A stretch of DNA of 40,904 nt, taken from positions 1-40,904 of the forward strand of contig DAOOIT010000053.1 of the NCBI GenBank assembly GCA_035384565.1. Direction: 5' to 3'. This document shows, piece by piece, positions 23,407 through 31,898 of this stretch. Source of the DNA: Planctomycetota bacterium. Its GTDB lineage: Bacteria; Planctomycetota; PUPC01; DSUN01. The notes below the pieces were generated by a model. That model was not told the origin of the DNA. It saw only the letters and a list, made by a program, of their open reading frames with translations, and made no database searches. How positions within the stretch are numbered: position 1 is the stretch's first letter; each line of letters starts with the position of its first letter. The translations under genes and the position numbers were made by a program.

Positions 23407-26151
23407 ATGCGGCGAGGCATCGTGGCGTTCTCAATCGTGCTGGCCTTCGAGGCAATGGCCGCCCAACGGCCCATTCAGGTGCTGGCGACCACGGGCGACT
23501 GGAAGAACCAGCCCTGGTATCAGAACCTCTGGATGCGCGACAAGGAGGGCAAGCCGCAGATCTACCGCGGCCGGTACATCGAGCAGAAGGTGGAGGCCAT
23601 CGCCCCAGGCCGCTTCGCGTTCACCCATATCCCCAACTACATCGCCCAGCAGTATCTCGATGCCGATTATCTGAGCCAATTCGACGTTCTGCTCATCGGC
23701 GACCTCATGGTCCACCTCTCCGACCAGTTTCAGACCGCGGTGCGCGATTTCGTGAGGAACGGCGGCGGCTTGATCTACTGCGCCAACCACAAGTGGGGCA
23801 TCGGGATGAAGGTGAAGGGCCAGCCCTTCGAAGAGGCCCTGCCCACGGCGTGGCCTGAGGCCAACGAGTGGGGCGAGTTCGAGAACTGGGTGGATGTCGA
23901 GAGCTTCATGCCGGACCTCCTCAGCCGCCGCCATCCGATTGTGAGGGGGCTGGACTGGGCGGCCGCTCCGCCCCTGGGCCGCGCCGTGAACATGCCGGCC
24001 AAGAAGGGCGCCACCGTGCTCCTCGCCACGCCCCGCATCGCAGTCCTGCCCTGGCAGGTCATCGGCCCCTGGCCGAATCCAGGCGGCACGGGCGGCTGGG
24101 ACGTTGCCTACGAGCCTGAGAGGAAGATTGACCTGTCGGCCAGCTATACGGTCGAGGGGCAGAGGGAGCCTCTCAGGTGGCAGCGCGCCAGGGCCCGGGG
24201 CACGGGCGTCCTCGACCTCAACAAGCTGCTCACGCCGAACGACAATGTGCTGGCCTATGCGGTGCTCTATGTCAAGAGTCCCGACGCCCGCAAGGTGCTC
24301 TGCGCCGGCTTCGCCGACGACGGGATAAAGGTCTGGGTCAACGGGAAACAACTGCCCGGCGATCCCAAGAAGGCGGGCGCGTGGCCCGGCAAGGCCGAGG
24401 CCGAGCTGGCGCGCGGCTGGAACGAGGTGCTGATCAAGTGCGTCGAGAAGACCGGCTGGTGGGGTTTCAAACTCGAACTCCTCACGCCCGACGGCAAGCC
24501 GATGCCCGACCTGGCCTTCTCCTACAAGCCCGCGGCCATGCGGGCGCGCGAGCAGGAATACGTCGAGCAGGCCCCCGTGCTCACGGCCTGGGACTTCGGG
24601 CGGGGCCGTGCCGTCTTCTCCGCCTCCATCTTCGCCAACGACGAGCAGTCGGAGAAGTTCGCCCAGGGTTGGCAGGATTTCGGCAAGTACTACGCCCAGC
24701 TCTTCGAGTGGGTCGGAGCCAACTCGAAGAACCAGAGGGCGACACTCAGGGATGCCCAGGCCGAGGTGAGGGCCAGCGTGGACTTCACGAGACCGCTCAA
24801 CGCCATTGCCCCCGGCATCTTCAGCATCCACGGCAATGAAGGGATCAGGGACGTCGCCCTAGAGAACTACATGGCCCTGAACCCCAAGGGCGCCATCTCG
24901 CGCGGCTATCCCGATGCCACGGCCATCGAGGGCGTACCCGCGGGCGACAAGGGCGACAAGTGGGAGCCGCAGAACGACAACGACGACCCGAACGTCACTG
25001 ACTGGTCGCGGATCAACAAGAAGGGCATTGACGCCTACATCGCCGAGTGCCAAGCCTACGGCACTGAGCCGATCCTGTGCTGCCACGGCATCCAGTACGG
25101 CTCGCCCAAGTGGATGTGGAAGGAGGGGCACTGGCTCGGCGAGGCGACAGAGCGCGACGCCGCCGAAATCGCGGAGATGGTCGGCGCCTTCCTGGAGCAC
25201 GCCAACCGCGGCCGCAAAGGCAGCCCGAATTACGAGCTGAACGTGAAGTACGTGGACCTTGGGAACGAGCCCGAGCTCGACCACAAGAGCCTGCCCGGCT
25301 GGGTGCGAATCGTGAAAGCCGTCGGCCAGCGGGTCCACCGCGACCACCCGGGCGTCCTCGTCGGCTCCTACGCCCCCTACCAGATGCGCTACATTCGCCA
25401 ACTGCTCGACGAGGCGGGCGGTGAGATTGACTGGCTCTCCTTCCATCCCTACGGCTGGACGGCGAGCGAGTTCTACCGCTTCACCGATGGGATTCAGGCC
25501 TACGCCCGCTCGAAGGGGCTGAGCAACCTGAAGCTGATGATCACCGAGTGGGACTTCTGGATCCAGGGCCGCGAGAAGTTCGACTACATGATGACCCGCT
25601 GGTTCGCGTCGGTGCCGCGCGAGGACCTGTTGGGCACCATTCACTACCGCCTGTGGCAGTACGTCGAGCCGATCTACATGTTCGGCGTGCTATGGGCCGG
25701 CTGGGGGCCGAAGGACGTGGTGGGCCCGAGGGGCACGCCGATCCACGACGCCTACGATGCCTTCTGGATCTGGCGCGACTTCCGCGGCCGTCGCGTCGCG
25801 ACGACGAAGGCGCTCGCCTCCGCCGACACGAGCCCCCGCCTCCTCGACCACCTGCACCTCGATGCCAGCGAGAACGGCGGCAAGCTCAACGCTCTGCTCT
25901 ACTACGGCTGGGCCTACGACGGCACAGGCTACAAGGACTATGCCAAGGGAATCGCTTACCCGAGGGTGAAGGTGAGCCTCAAGCTCGCACTGCCGCCCGC
26001 GACGGCGGCGCGAAACCTCACTATCTCGAGAGCCACGGGCGAGGGCTTCGAGGTCCTCGCCAAGGGGGTAGCGATTCCGGCAGGAGCGAAGGAGCACGTG
26101 CAGGCGATCGAGGCCGAGCCGCTGACGGCCTACTCGATCACGGTGGAGTGA
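23407..26151 (+). CDS. Exported multidomain clan GH-A glycosidase
   Basis: Protein of 914 residues. ATG at 23407 is preferred to an in-frame GTG at 23398 because AAGGAGC (23391-23396) is well spaced from it. Residues 1-19 are a signal peptide. Residues 25-200 resemble a class I glutamine-amidotransferase or ThuA-like fold (FDVLLIGDLM, RNGGGLIY), residues 215-360 a jelly-roll of the type fused to glycosidases (VNGKQLPGDP), and residues 440-780 a GH-A barrel. The acids are E621 in LGNEPEL and E714 in ITEWDF, with SFHPYGW between. It lies 114 bases after another GH-A gene, separated by the 9-base hairpin, and its 3' end overlaps the convergent GH42-like gene by 14 bases. Nearest families are GH39/GH51; substrate unknown. 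Confidence 0.85.
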   Translation: MRRGIVAFSIVLAFEAMAAQRPIQVLATTGDWKNQPWYQNLWMRDKEGKPQIYRGRYIEQKVEAIAPGRFAFTHIPNYIAQQYLDADYLSQFDVLLIGDLMVHLSDQFQTAVRDFVRNGGGLIYCANHKWGIGMKVKGQPFEEALPTAWPEANEWGEFENWVDVESFMPDLLSRRHPIVRGLDWAAAPPLGRAVNMPAKKGATVLLATPRIAVLPWQVIGPWPNPGGTGGWDVAYEPERKIDLSASYTVEGQREPLRWQRARARGTGVLDLNKLLTPNDNVLAYAVLYVKSPDARKVLCAGFADDGIKVWVNGKQLPGDPKKAGAWPGKAEAELARGWNEVLIKCVEKTGWWGFKLELLTPDGKPMPDLAFSYKPAAMRAREQEYVEQAPVLTAWDFGRGRAVFSASIFANDEQSEKFAQGWQDFGKYYAQLFEWVGANSKNQRATLRDAQAEVRASVDFTRPLNAIAPGIFSIHGNEGIRDVALENYMALNPKGAISRGYPDATAIEGVPAGDKGDKWEPQNDNDDPNVTDWSRINKKGIDAYIAECQAYGTEPILCCHGIQYGSPKWMWKEGHWLGEATERDAAEIAEMVGAFLEHANRGRKGSPNYELNVKYVDLGNEPELDHKSLPGWVRIVKAVGQRVHRDHPGVLVGSYAPYQMRYIRQLLDEAGGEIDWLSFHPYGWTASEFYRFTDGIQAYARSKGLSNLKLMITEWDFWIQGREKFDYMMTRWFASVPREDLLGTIHYRLWQYVEPIYMFGVLWAGWGPKDVVGPRGTPIHDAYDAFWIWRDFRGRRVATTKALASADTSPRLLDHLHLDASENGGKLNALLYYGWAYDGTGYKDYAKGIAYPRVKVSLKLALPPATAARNLTISRATGEGFEVLAKGVAIPAGAKEHVQAIEAEPLTAYSITVE

Positions 26152-28324
26152 GCCGCCACAGCCGCGTGCGATAGGCGGGCATGGCCACGCGAATCGTCTC
26201 GCTCGGCTCGGGCGAGCGCTCGCAGGTCCACAAATCGGTCGCGATGGCGGGCCGGGGCAGGCGAATGACCTTGTCGCCCGCCGACGCGGTGTGGAGGCAG
26301 ACGAGTGAGCGATTGGCGTAGATCACGTCGTCGCTCTCGCACCACACGTGAGCGCCGGCGAAGCGGGCCAGGTTGCGGAGGAGCTTCGGGCCGAAGTTGA
26401 GCATCGCCAGGTACACGCTCCGCCAGCCGTCGTGGTGGCGGAGGGCGAAGGCGGGCTCGCCGCCGTCGCGCAGGCGCCCGAAGACGCAGGCCTCCGGGTC
26501 GTCGGCGAAGAAAACGGGGCCTACCGAGCCTTCGGTGCCGAAGCTGAGTCCCTCGCCGCCTCGCGTGAGCGGGTAGCCGCTGTCATCCACCATCACGCGA
26601 ATCTGGCGCCGCTCGCGCTTCCAGCCGAGGCGCAGGCCGACGAGTTCCGCGCCAGTGGCGGGGTCGAGGCGCGTCTCGTCGAGGACGGCGGCCGCGTAGG
26701 TCCAGCAGAACACGCGGTCGCCATTCTGCCAGCGGCGGATGCCCTCGGCGGCACGGGGCGAGACATAGGCGCAGTTCACGAAGACGAGCAGGCGGTACTG
26801 GTCGCCGGGGAAATCGGGGTGCGCCAGGTCGTGAAGCTCGTAGGTGTCGAAGGGCACGCCCGCGAGGCCCCACTGGCGGGCCGCGAGGTCGAGCAGCAGC
26901 GGGTGGTGGCACTCCAGCTCGAAGCGGATCAACTCGCCGCTCATCGCCGCCTGGAACATCGGGGTGTCCTCGGAGCACACGAAGGCCACCTGGCTCGCCG
27001 AGCGGCGGTTCCACTCGACCGCCCGCTTCCCGATGTCCGAGAGCCGCTTCATCTCCGCCACGATGGGCGGCGGGGTGTAGTTGCGGCAGCGAATGTCGAA
27101 CCACCAGTAGGGCGTGCCCGTGACCAGGTTGTGCGCGTGCTCGCGCTGGAGCAGTGCAATCTGCTCGTCCATGTCGCGCCCGCAGAAATTGAGGTCCCAC
27201 TTCCACAGCTTGTCGGGCAGGGGGGGAGACTGCGGACCGCGGATTGCGGGTTGCAGATTGGCCTCTGGAATCGCCGCCACGGTGACGAGGTCTACTTCGG
27301 TGTAGTGGAGCTTGCCGCCCAGGTGGAGGCTGTGGGGGAGGCCGAGATAGCCCGAGGGGCCGCCGGGATAGCGACCGTCGTAGCTCGTGATGTCCGACAC
27401 GAAGTCCACCCACGGGCTGTCCTTGAGCCGCTGAATCAGGCCGTGGCCGTATTCCTGGATGTAGCTGTAGACGCCGGTCTCCCACCACAGGTAGCTGTGG
27501 AAGCCGCCGCACAGGATGGGCGTGCCCGCCGCCTCCTTGGCGGCGCGGCAGACGGCGATGAGATGGTCGGCCAGCGTGGTGTTGAGGAATCGGTAGTAGT
27601 CAATCGCCGGCCGCTCGACGGCGGGGTCGCGCAGGCTGAACGGCCCCCAGATGTGGCTGCCCTTGCGCAGGTGGCCCGTGGGGCAGGTTGCGGTGTCGAA
27701 GGCGGCCTTCGGGTCGTTCCACGCCGCGCGGAGGGCCGCCTCGTCGGCGTAGGTGCGGCGCAGCCAGGCCCGGAACTCGCGGGGGTAGACCCCGTGGTAG
27801 CGACCGCGCGTGGTCTCGTCGGTGTCGAAGATCAGCCACTCCTCGGTCGAGCCGGCGTTGAGCATGAAACCGATGATGCGCGGCGCCCAGCGGGTGGTCT
27901 TGAGCCAGGCTACGAAGTCGCGCACGAGGCCACAGACCTTCTCACACCAGACCGATGAGGCGATGTTGCAGACCGACAGATCGCCGCCTTTGTGGACTTC
28001 GCTGGGATAGGCCTGGGCGAACCAGGGGGCGAGGAGGCCCAGGCGCACGCGGATGATCCAGCGGGTGTCGCCGCCGTGCTGTTCGAAGAAGGCCAGCTTC
28101 CTCTCCGCGTAGCCCCAGTCGTAGCTTCCCTCCCCCTTCCAGCAGTGAATGCCGGCCTCGATCCAGATCATCAGGAGTTCGGCGCCGCCCTCGACGAAGC
28201 CCCGCACGACGGCGGGATCGTCGAAGGCGCAGCTCGTGGCTGTCATGCCGTGGAGCGGCTGGCCCTCCACGACGAGGGTCGGAACGCCATTGCAGGTTTG
28301 CACTTCCGCGCGGGCAAAGGCCAA
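26138..28324 (-). CDS. GH42-like beta-galactosidase-type protein
   Basis: Protein of 728 residues. TTG at 28324 is chosen because AGGAGA sits 8 bases upstream; an earlier in-frame TTG at 28342 has no ribosome binding site. No signal peptide. The barrel contains FRAWLRRTYADEAALRAAW, the linker helix of GH42-like enzymes, probable acid/base residues near 161-162 (NAGSTEEW), and the probable nucleophile E343 in HYTEVDL. The segment from about 445 (VAFVCSEDTPMFQAA) matches the trimerisation domain of GH42, and the rest is beta-rich. It probably cleaves beta-galactosides or related short sugars in the cytoplasm, but the match is to fold features only. A 7-base repeat array lies at residues 354-365. 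Confidence 0.82.
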   Translation of the reverse strand: MAFARAEVQTCNGVPTLVVEGQPLHGMTATSCAFDDPAVVRGFVEGGAELLMIWIEAGIHCWKGEGSYDWGYAERKLAFFEQHGGDTRWIIRVRLGLLAPWFAQAYPSEVHKGGDLSVCNIASSVWCEKVCGLVRDFVAWLKTTRWAPRIIGFMLNAGSTEEWLIFDTDETTRGRYHGVYPREFRAWLRRTYADEAALRAAWNDPKAAFDTATCPTGHLRKGSHIWGPFSLRDPAVERPAIDYYRFLNTTLADHLIAVCRAAKEAAGTPILCGGFHSYLWWETGVYSYIQEYGHGLIQRLKDSPWVDFVSDITSYDGRYPGGPSGYLGLPHSLHLGGKLHYTEVDLVTVAAIPEANLQPAIRGPQSPPLPDKLWKWDLNFCGRDMDEQIALLQREHAHNLVTGTPYWWFDIRCRNYTPPPIVAEMKRLSDIGKRAVEWNRRSASQVAFVCSEDTPMFQAAMSGELIRFELECHHPLLLDLAARQWGLAGVPFDTYELHDLAHPDFPGDQYRLLVFVNCAYVSPRAAEGIRRWQNGDRVFCWTYAAAVLDETRLDPATGAELVGLRLGWKRERRQIRVMVDDSGYPLTRGGEGLSFGTEGSVGPVFFADDPEACVFGRLRDGGEPAFALRHHDGWRSVYLAMLNFGPKLLRNLARFAGAHVWCESDDVIYANRSLVCLHTASAGDKVIRLPRPAIATDLWTCERSPEPSETIRVAMPAYRTRLWRLTPP
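27229..27261 (-). repeat. 7-base-period repeat array inside the GH42-like gene
   Basis: On the minus strand: AATCTGC AACCCGC AATCCGC GGTCCGC then AGTC. Plus-strand GCGGA-type cores recur at 27232, 27239, 27246 and 27253. Translated as LQPAIRGPQS, closely like the segment PQSAIRHPQS in the GH-A gene at 20392. Confidence 0.85.
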
Positions 28325-28348
28325 GACGATGTCTCCTGGCAAGGGCGA

Positions 28349-28406
28349 GGACGGCCTGAAGGCGGAACTCCAACCCAGGACCGCCTGAAGGCGGGACTCC
28401 GAACTA
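28349..28406. repeat. Two 29-bp direct repeats with GCCTGAAGGC core
   Basis: Copies at 28349-28377 and 28378-28406 agree at 24 of 29 positions. Each has the self-complementary core GCCTGAAGGC. The second copy includes the stop codon of the DUF4838 lipoprotein gene (28404-28406). The core also occurs at 38943-38952. Confidence 0.85.
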
Positions 28407-30737
28407 CTCCGTGAAGCGAATGGGGCCGAAGGCCATCATGTTGTTGCTGGGTCCCGCGAAGGTGGTGTTGAGGCGCTGGTACTCGCGGGGCTTGCCGTCG
28501 CACACGCGATGGCGGGTGAAATTGCCGAACCACTGGGCGCCCGGCGCCGGGGCCACGGCGTCGGCGAACGCGGCGATGGGCACGAAGACCTCCAGGCTCC
28601 AGAAGTCGGCCCCCACGTGCGCCGCGGCCTTCAGGCCCTCGCACGTCCACTCCACGCTGCGCCCTTTGGCGTCGAACACGGCGCCGTTGGGGTTGATGAT
28701 GAGCTGGTAGTAGCCGGTGCGCTGGCCGGTGGCGTCCAGGAACAGCTCGACGTTGTCGTTCCACCACGCGAGGGAGTCGTCGCGTCCCTGGATGTCGCGG
28801 CGGAGCCTGTCGGGCGTCGGTTCGGTCATGCGGAAGCCGAAGGTCACGCCGCGGGGCGTCCACACGGCCTTGAGCGTCGTGGGGAACTGGCACTGGGGGC
28901 TCGCCTTGTCGGTGGCGCGGATGAAGGTGACCGCTTTCGCCTTGTTCCAGACCTCTTCGTCGAGCTTGCCGTCAATGATCGGCTCGGCGGCGGCTCTGGG
29001 CACGACGAGCGGCGTGCGGTTGCCGCTCTCGGCGTAGTCGCGGGCCTCGGCGAAGAAGTCGGCCAGAGGCTTGCCGAGGTAGTCGAGGCGCTGGAGCACC
29101 AGGGCATCGCCCGCCGCCTCGCGCCGTGCCTGTGCGAGCAATGCCTCCATCCTGGCGATGGTTTCGGGCGGATAGCTCACCTCGTAGATGCCCTTGGGCG
29201 AGAGCGTGGCGTCGGGCCAGCGGCTCTTCTCCCAGCCGTCTGTCTGGAGGGCGACGAGTTCGCGCATCGTGGCCGCGGCGGCGCCGAACATGCGGCGGCA
29301 GTATTCGGCGATCACGGCGTCCACGTCGAGGTCGGGGTTCCACAGGCACTTCATCCAGACGTAGAGGCTGAGGTTCTGGCGGTCCCAGTGGTCGCGCTCG
29401 CCGTTGATGAAGCTGCCGACGGTCTTGCGGCGGTTCGCCGCGTAGTGGCGCTGGACGACGCGGGGGAAGAGGTAGGCGGCGCGGGTCTGGTCCTCGGGCC
29501 AGCACGAGTAGTGCCAGTTCTGGATGCGGCGGCCGGTCAGGCGCACCCAGCCATCTATGTTCGCCTGCTCGCTGGCGGCGATGGCCGGCTCTTTGCACTG
29601 GGCGAGGCCGGGCATGCCGCAGAGCTGGACCTCGACATTGTCGGGGAACTCGACGCCCGGGGGCACGTTGGTGTAGTTCTGGTAGGGCAGGTAGATGACG
29701 GTCTTGTCGGGCCAGCGCTTCTTCACCTCGCGGGCCAGGTTGGCCACGAAGGTGGCGATGACCTTCGACGCGGTGCCGTACTGGCCGCCTTCGGGCTGCC
29801 AGAGCTTGCGGCAGTGCTCGCAGGTGCACGAGACGGCCATGTCGTTGGGCGACACCGTGATCGAGTTGCCGATGGGCGGCTTGCCGCCCCAGGGCGCCTT
29901 GTCGCCCCTCTCGTAGAAGGCGGCCAGGGTCTCGAGGTAGGTTTCGAGCGTGCGGGGGTGGCCGTAGCAGAGCATGTCGAGGTTCCGCGAGCCATCGGAG
30001 CGCCGCTCGAAGCACTCGGGCCGCTCCTTGCCGTAGATGGCCGGCCAGCCCGTGGGGCTGTGCACCTGGAGGCGGACGGGCCAGGCGTCGTTCGACCGCA
30101 TGCGGCGGTGGTGGGCGCCGGTGTGCGGTGTCACCGTGGGGCCTCCCGAGGGCCAGATCTCGCGCTTGAGGAACACCGGCGCGTCCTCGACGAGCACGGG
30201 GGGGACCACCAGGTCTCTGCTTGTCGGCACCGAGGCGCCGATGTCGCCCGGGAAGTACCAGCGGACGCCAACGAAGCGCTCCAGGAAGTCGTAGATGCCC
30301 CAGGCCGTGCCGCAGGACAGTGTGTGCGGGGCCACTTCGCCGTCGCGGCCGGCGATGAGCACCTTGTCGCCCTCGGCCCGGATGGCGAATCCCTCCACGG
30401 GCATGCGGTCGCCGCCGAGGCTCGGCTCGCCGACCACGATGGCCGTGCCGTGGAACTTGCCCTGGATGATGGGCAGCTCGGCCCCTGTGGCCAGCTTGAT
30501 GAAGTGCTGGAGGTCCTTCACGGCGGCCTGGAGGGCGGCCGAGTGGCGCTCGTTGGGCACCACGACAGCGATGCAAGCCTTCGGTTGCCCGTCCTGGACG
30601 AGGACGACGGGCGGGCCGCCCAGGCGCCGTATCGTGCGTGGAGGCGTCAGGTCGCCCGTTCTCGGCACTCCGCAACCTGCTGCGACGAGGCCGACCACGA
30701 CAACGCCGACCGTCTGGAGGCTCTTTCGGCCGCTCAC
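28404..30737 (-). CDS. DUF4838 lipoprotein with C-terminal CBM9-like domain
   Basis: Protein of 777 residues. GTG at 30737 follows AAAGGAGAG. The N-terminus has a lipobox-like end (LVAAGC, Cys22), so it should be a surface or periplasmic lipoprotein. Residues 60-190 resemble the N-terminal domain of alpha-glucuronidase-like proteins (AIVVGEPSLGG, YDFLERFVGVRWYFPG); the following DUF4838 region carries NSITVSPND and CTCEHC, a CxxC pair also seen in the first gene of the window. Residues 575-775 are CBM9-like (IDGKLDEEVWNKAKAVTF, then DNVELFLDATG). These proteins are thought to be glycosidases or sugar binders, but activity is unproven. The 29-bp repeat overlaps its stop. Confidence 0.87.
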   Translation of the reverse strand: MSGRKSLQTVGVVVVGLVAAGCGVPRTGDLTPPRTIRRLGGPPVVLVQDGQPKACIAVVVPNERHSAALQAAVKDLQHFIKLATGAELPIIQGKFHGTAIVVGEPSLGGDRMPVEGFAIRAEGDKVLIAGRDGEVAPHTLSCGTAWGIYDFLERFVGVRWYFPGDIGASVPTSRDLVVPPVLVEDAPVFLKREIWPSGGPTVTPHTGAHHRRMRSNDAWPVRLQVHSPTGWPAIYGKERPECFERRSDGSRNLDMLCYGHPRTLETYLETLAAFYERGDKAPWGGKPPIGNSITVSPNDMAVSCTCEHCRKLWQPEGGQYGTASKVIATFVANLAREVKKRWPDKTVIYLPYQNYTNVPPGVEFPDNVEVQLCGMPGLAQCKEPAIAASEQANIDGWVRLTGRRIQNWHYSCWPEDQTRAAYLFPRVVQRHYAANRRKTVGSFINGERDHWDRQNLSLYVWMKCLWNPDLDVDAVIAEYCRRMFGAAAATMRELVALQTDGWEKSRWPDATLSPKGIYEVSYPPETIARMEALLAQARREAAGDALVLQRLDYLGKPLADFFAEARDYAESGNRTPLVVPRAAAEPIIDGKLDEEVWNKAKAVTFIRATDKASPQCQFPTTLKAVWTPRGVTFGFRMTEPTPDRLRRDIQGRDDSLAWWNDNVELFLDATGQRTGYYQLIINPNGAVFDAKGRSVEWTCEGLKAAAHVGADFWSLEVFVPIAAFADAVAPAPGAQWFGNFTRHRVCDGKPREYQRLNTTFAGPSNNMMAFGPIRFTE

Positions 30738-30758
30738 GGGCGCTCTCCTTTCGGTGCT

Positions 30759-30791
30759 AACCTCCCGCGGGTTGCGAACCCGCGGGAGGTT
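30759..30791. repeat. Perfect 15-bp palindrome, first copy
   Basis: AACCTCCCGCGGGTT (30759-30773), GCG, AACCCGCGGGAGGTT (30777-30791). It lies 22 bases upstream of the DUF4838 gene start. The same sequence with a CGG loop is at 40785-40817. Confidence 0.95.
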
Positions 30792-30846
30792 GGGGTCGGG
30801 AGGGTGGGGTCACGGGCGCTCGCCCTCCGGCGGCACGTCCACGACC

Positions 30847-30897
30847 CCCCAGACTCGCCCATCTTCCTCGCCCCAGGGAGTCTGGGGAGACTGGGAC
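30847..30897 (-). repeat. Hairpin element with partial 9-base periodicity, 3' of the aldolase gene
   Basis: CCCCAGACTC (30847-30856) pairs perfectly with GAGTCTGGGG (30878-30887); CTGGG recurs at 30882 and 30891, 9 bases apart. It lies about 8 bases beyond the aldolase stop codon (30905). The 12-mer CTCCCCAGACTC (minus strand, 30878-30889) recurs at 33136-33147. Confidence 0.65.
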
Positions 30898-30904
30898 CGA
30901 ACCC

Positions 30905-31855
30905 TCACGCCAGGGTATCGTCTGTGACGACGCTGTCGTAGAATCCCACAATATCCTCGCGGCGGTCGGACTCCATCCAGGCCATGGCGGCGCGGGGGTG
31001 TTCGTTCATGACGCCCGAGACCAGGTAGGGGATGTGGTAGCCCCAGTAGATCTGTTTGCTGAGGGGGATGATCTTGTCCTGAATGGCCTTGAGGAGGGGC
31101 CGGACGCGGAACTTGGGGTTCTTCAGGAACGACATGAGGCATTCGAGGGGGCAGTTGCCGGCGCCGCGGCCGACGCCGAGCAGCGAGCCGTCGAGCATGT
31201 TGCAGTTGTGGATGATCGCCTCGATGGTGTTGGCGAAAGCGAGCTGCTGGTTGTTGTGGCCGTGGAAGCCGATGGTGCGCCCGGGGAGGGCGGCGTGATA
31301 CTTCTTGGCCAGGGCCTCCACCTGCTCGCAGTACATGGCGCCGAAGCTGTCCACGATGTAGAGCACGGGCACGCGGCTCTTCGCCACGTCGTCGAGGGCC
31401 TCGTCGAGGTCGCGCTCCATGACCTTCGAGACGGCCATGAGGTTGATCGTCACCTCATAGCCCTTGTCCAGGCAGTGCTCGGCCATCTCGATCGCCTTGT
31501 CCATCTGGTGGACGTAGCAGGCGACGCGGATCATGTTGAGGACGCTATCGGCCTTCGCCGGGATGTCGTCGTGGTCCACGCGCCCGATGTCGGCCATGGC
31601 CGAGAGCTTGAGCTCGGTGTGGTTGTCGCCCACGATGCGCCGCAGGTCGGGCTCCGAGCAGAACTTCCAGGGGCCGTTCTCCGCCCGCGAGAAGTACTTC
31701 TCGGAGCTGATGTAGCCGATCTCCATGTAGTCCACGTGGGCTTCGGCGCAGGCGTGATACACGGCGCGCACGAAGTCGTCATCGAATTTCCACTCGTTCA
31801 TCAGGCCGCCATCGCGGATCGTGCAGTCCACCACCTTGATCTGCGGTCGAAACAT
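30905..31855 (-). CDS. DRE-TIM aldolase, 4-hydroxy-2-oxovalerate aldolase type
   Basis: Protein of 316 residues. ATG at 31855 has AAGGAGAG 6 bases upstream; a longer reading from 31894 is rejected. The N-terminal VDCTIRDGG is the metal- and substrate-binding motif of DRE-TIM metallolyases of the HOA group, and GFHGHNN carries the two metal-binding histidines. These enzymes cleave or form C-C bonds next to a 2-oxo acid with a divalent metal. It is 43 bases downstream of aroB, in one direction and probably one transcript from the promoter at 33066. There is no acetaldehyde dehydrogenase gene adjacent as in meta-cleavage operons, so the substrate is probably not 4-hydroxy-2-oxovalerate. Confidence 0.85.
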   Translation of the reverse strand: MFRPQIKVVDCTIRDGGLMNEWKFDDDFVRAVYHACAEAHVDYMEIGYISSEKYFSRAENGPWKFCSEPDLRRIVGDNHTELKLSAMADIGRVDHDDIPAKADSVLNMIRVACYVHQMDKAIEMAEHCLDKGYEVTINLMAVSKVMERDLDEALDDVAKSRVPVLYIVDSFGAMYCEQVEALAKKYHAALPGRTIGFHGHNNQQLAFANTIEAIIHNCNMLDGSLLGVGRGAGNCPLECLMSFLKNPKFRVRPLLKAIQDKIIPLSKQIYWGYHIPYLVSGVMNEHPRAAMAWMESDRREDIVGFYDSVVTDDTLA

Positions 31856-31898
31856 CAAGCTCTCCTTGGCTTCATGGGCGTGGGGGCAGTCCACAGCT

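Noticed and set aside
28325..28342. Earlier TTG start of the GH42-like gene
   Set aside because: It has no ribosome binding site; the AGGAGA lies after it and fits the TTG at 28324.
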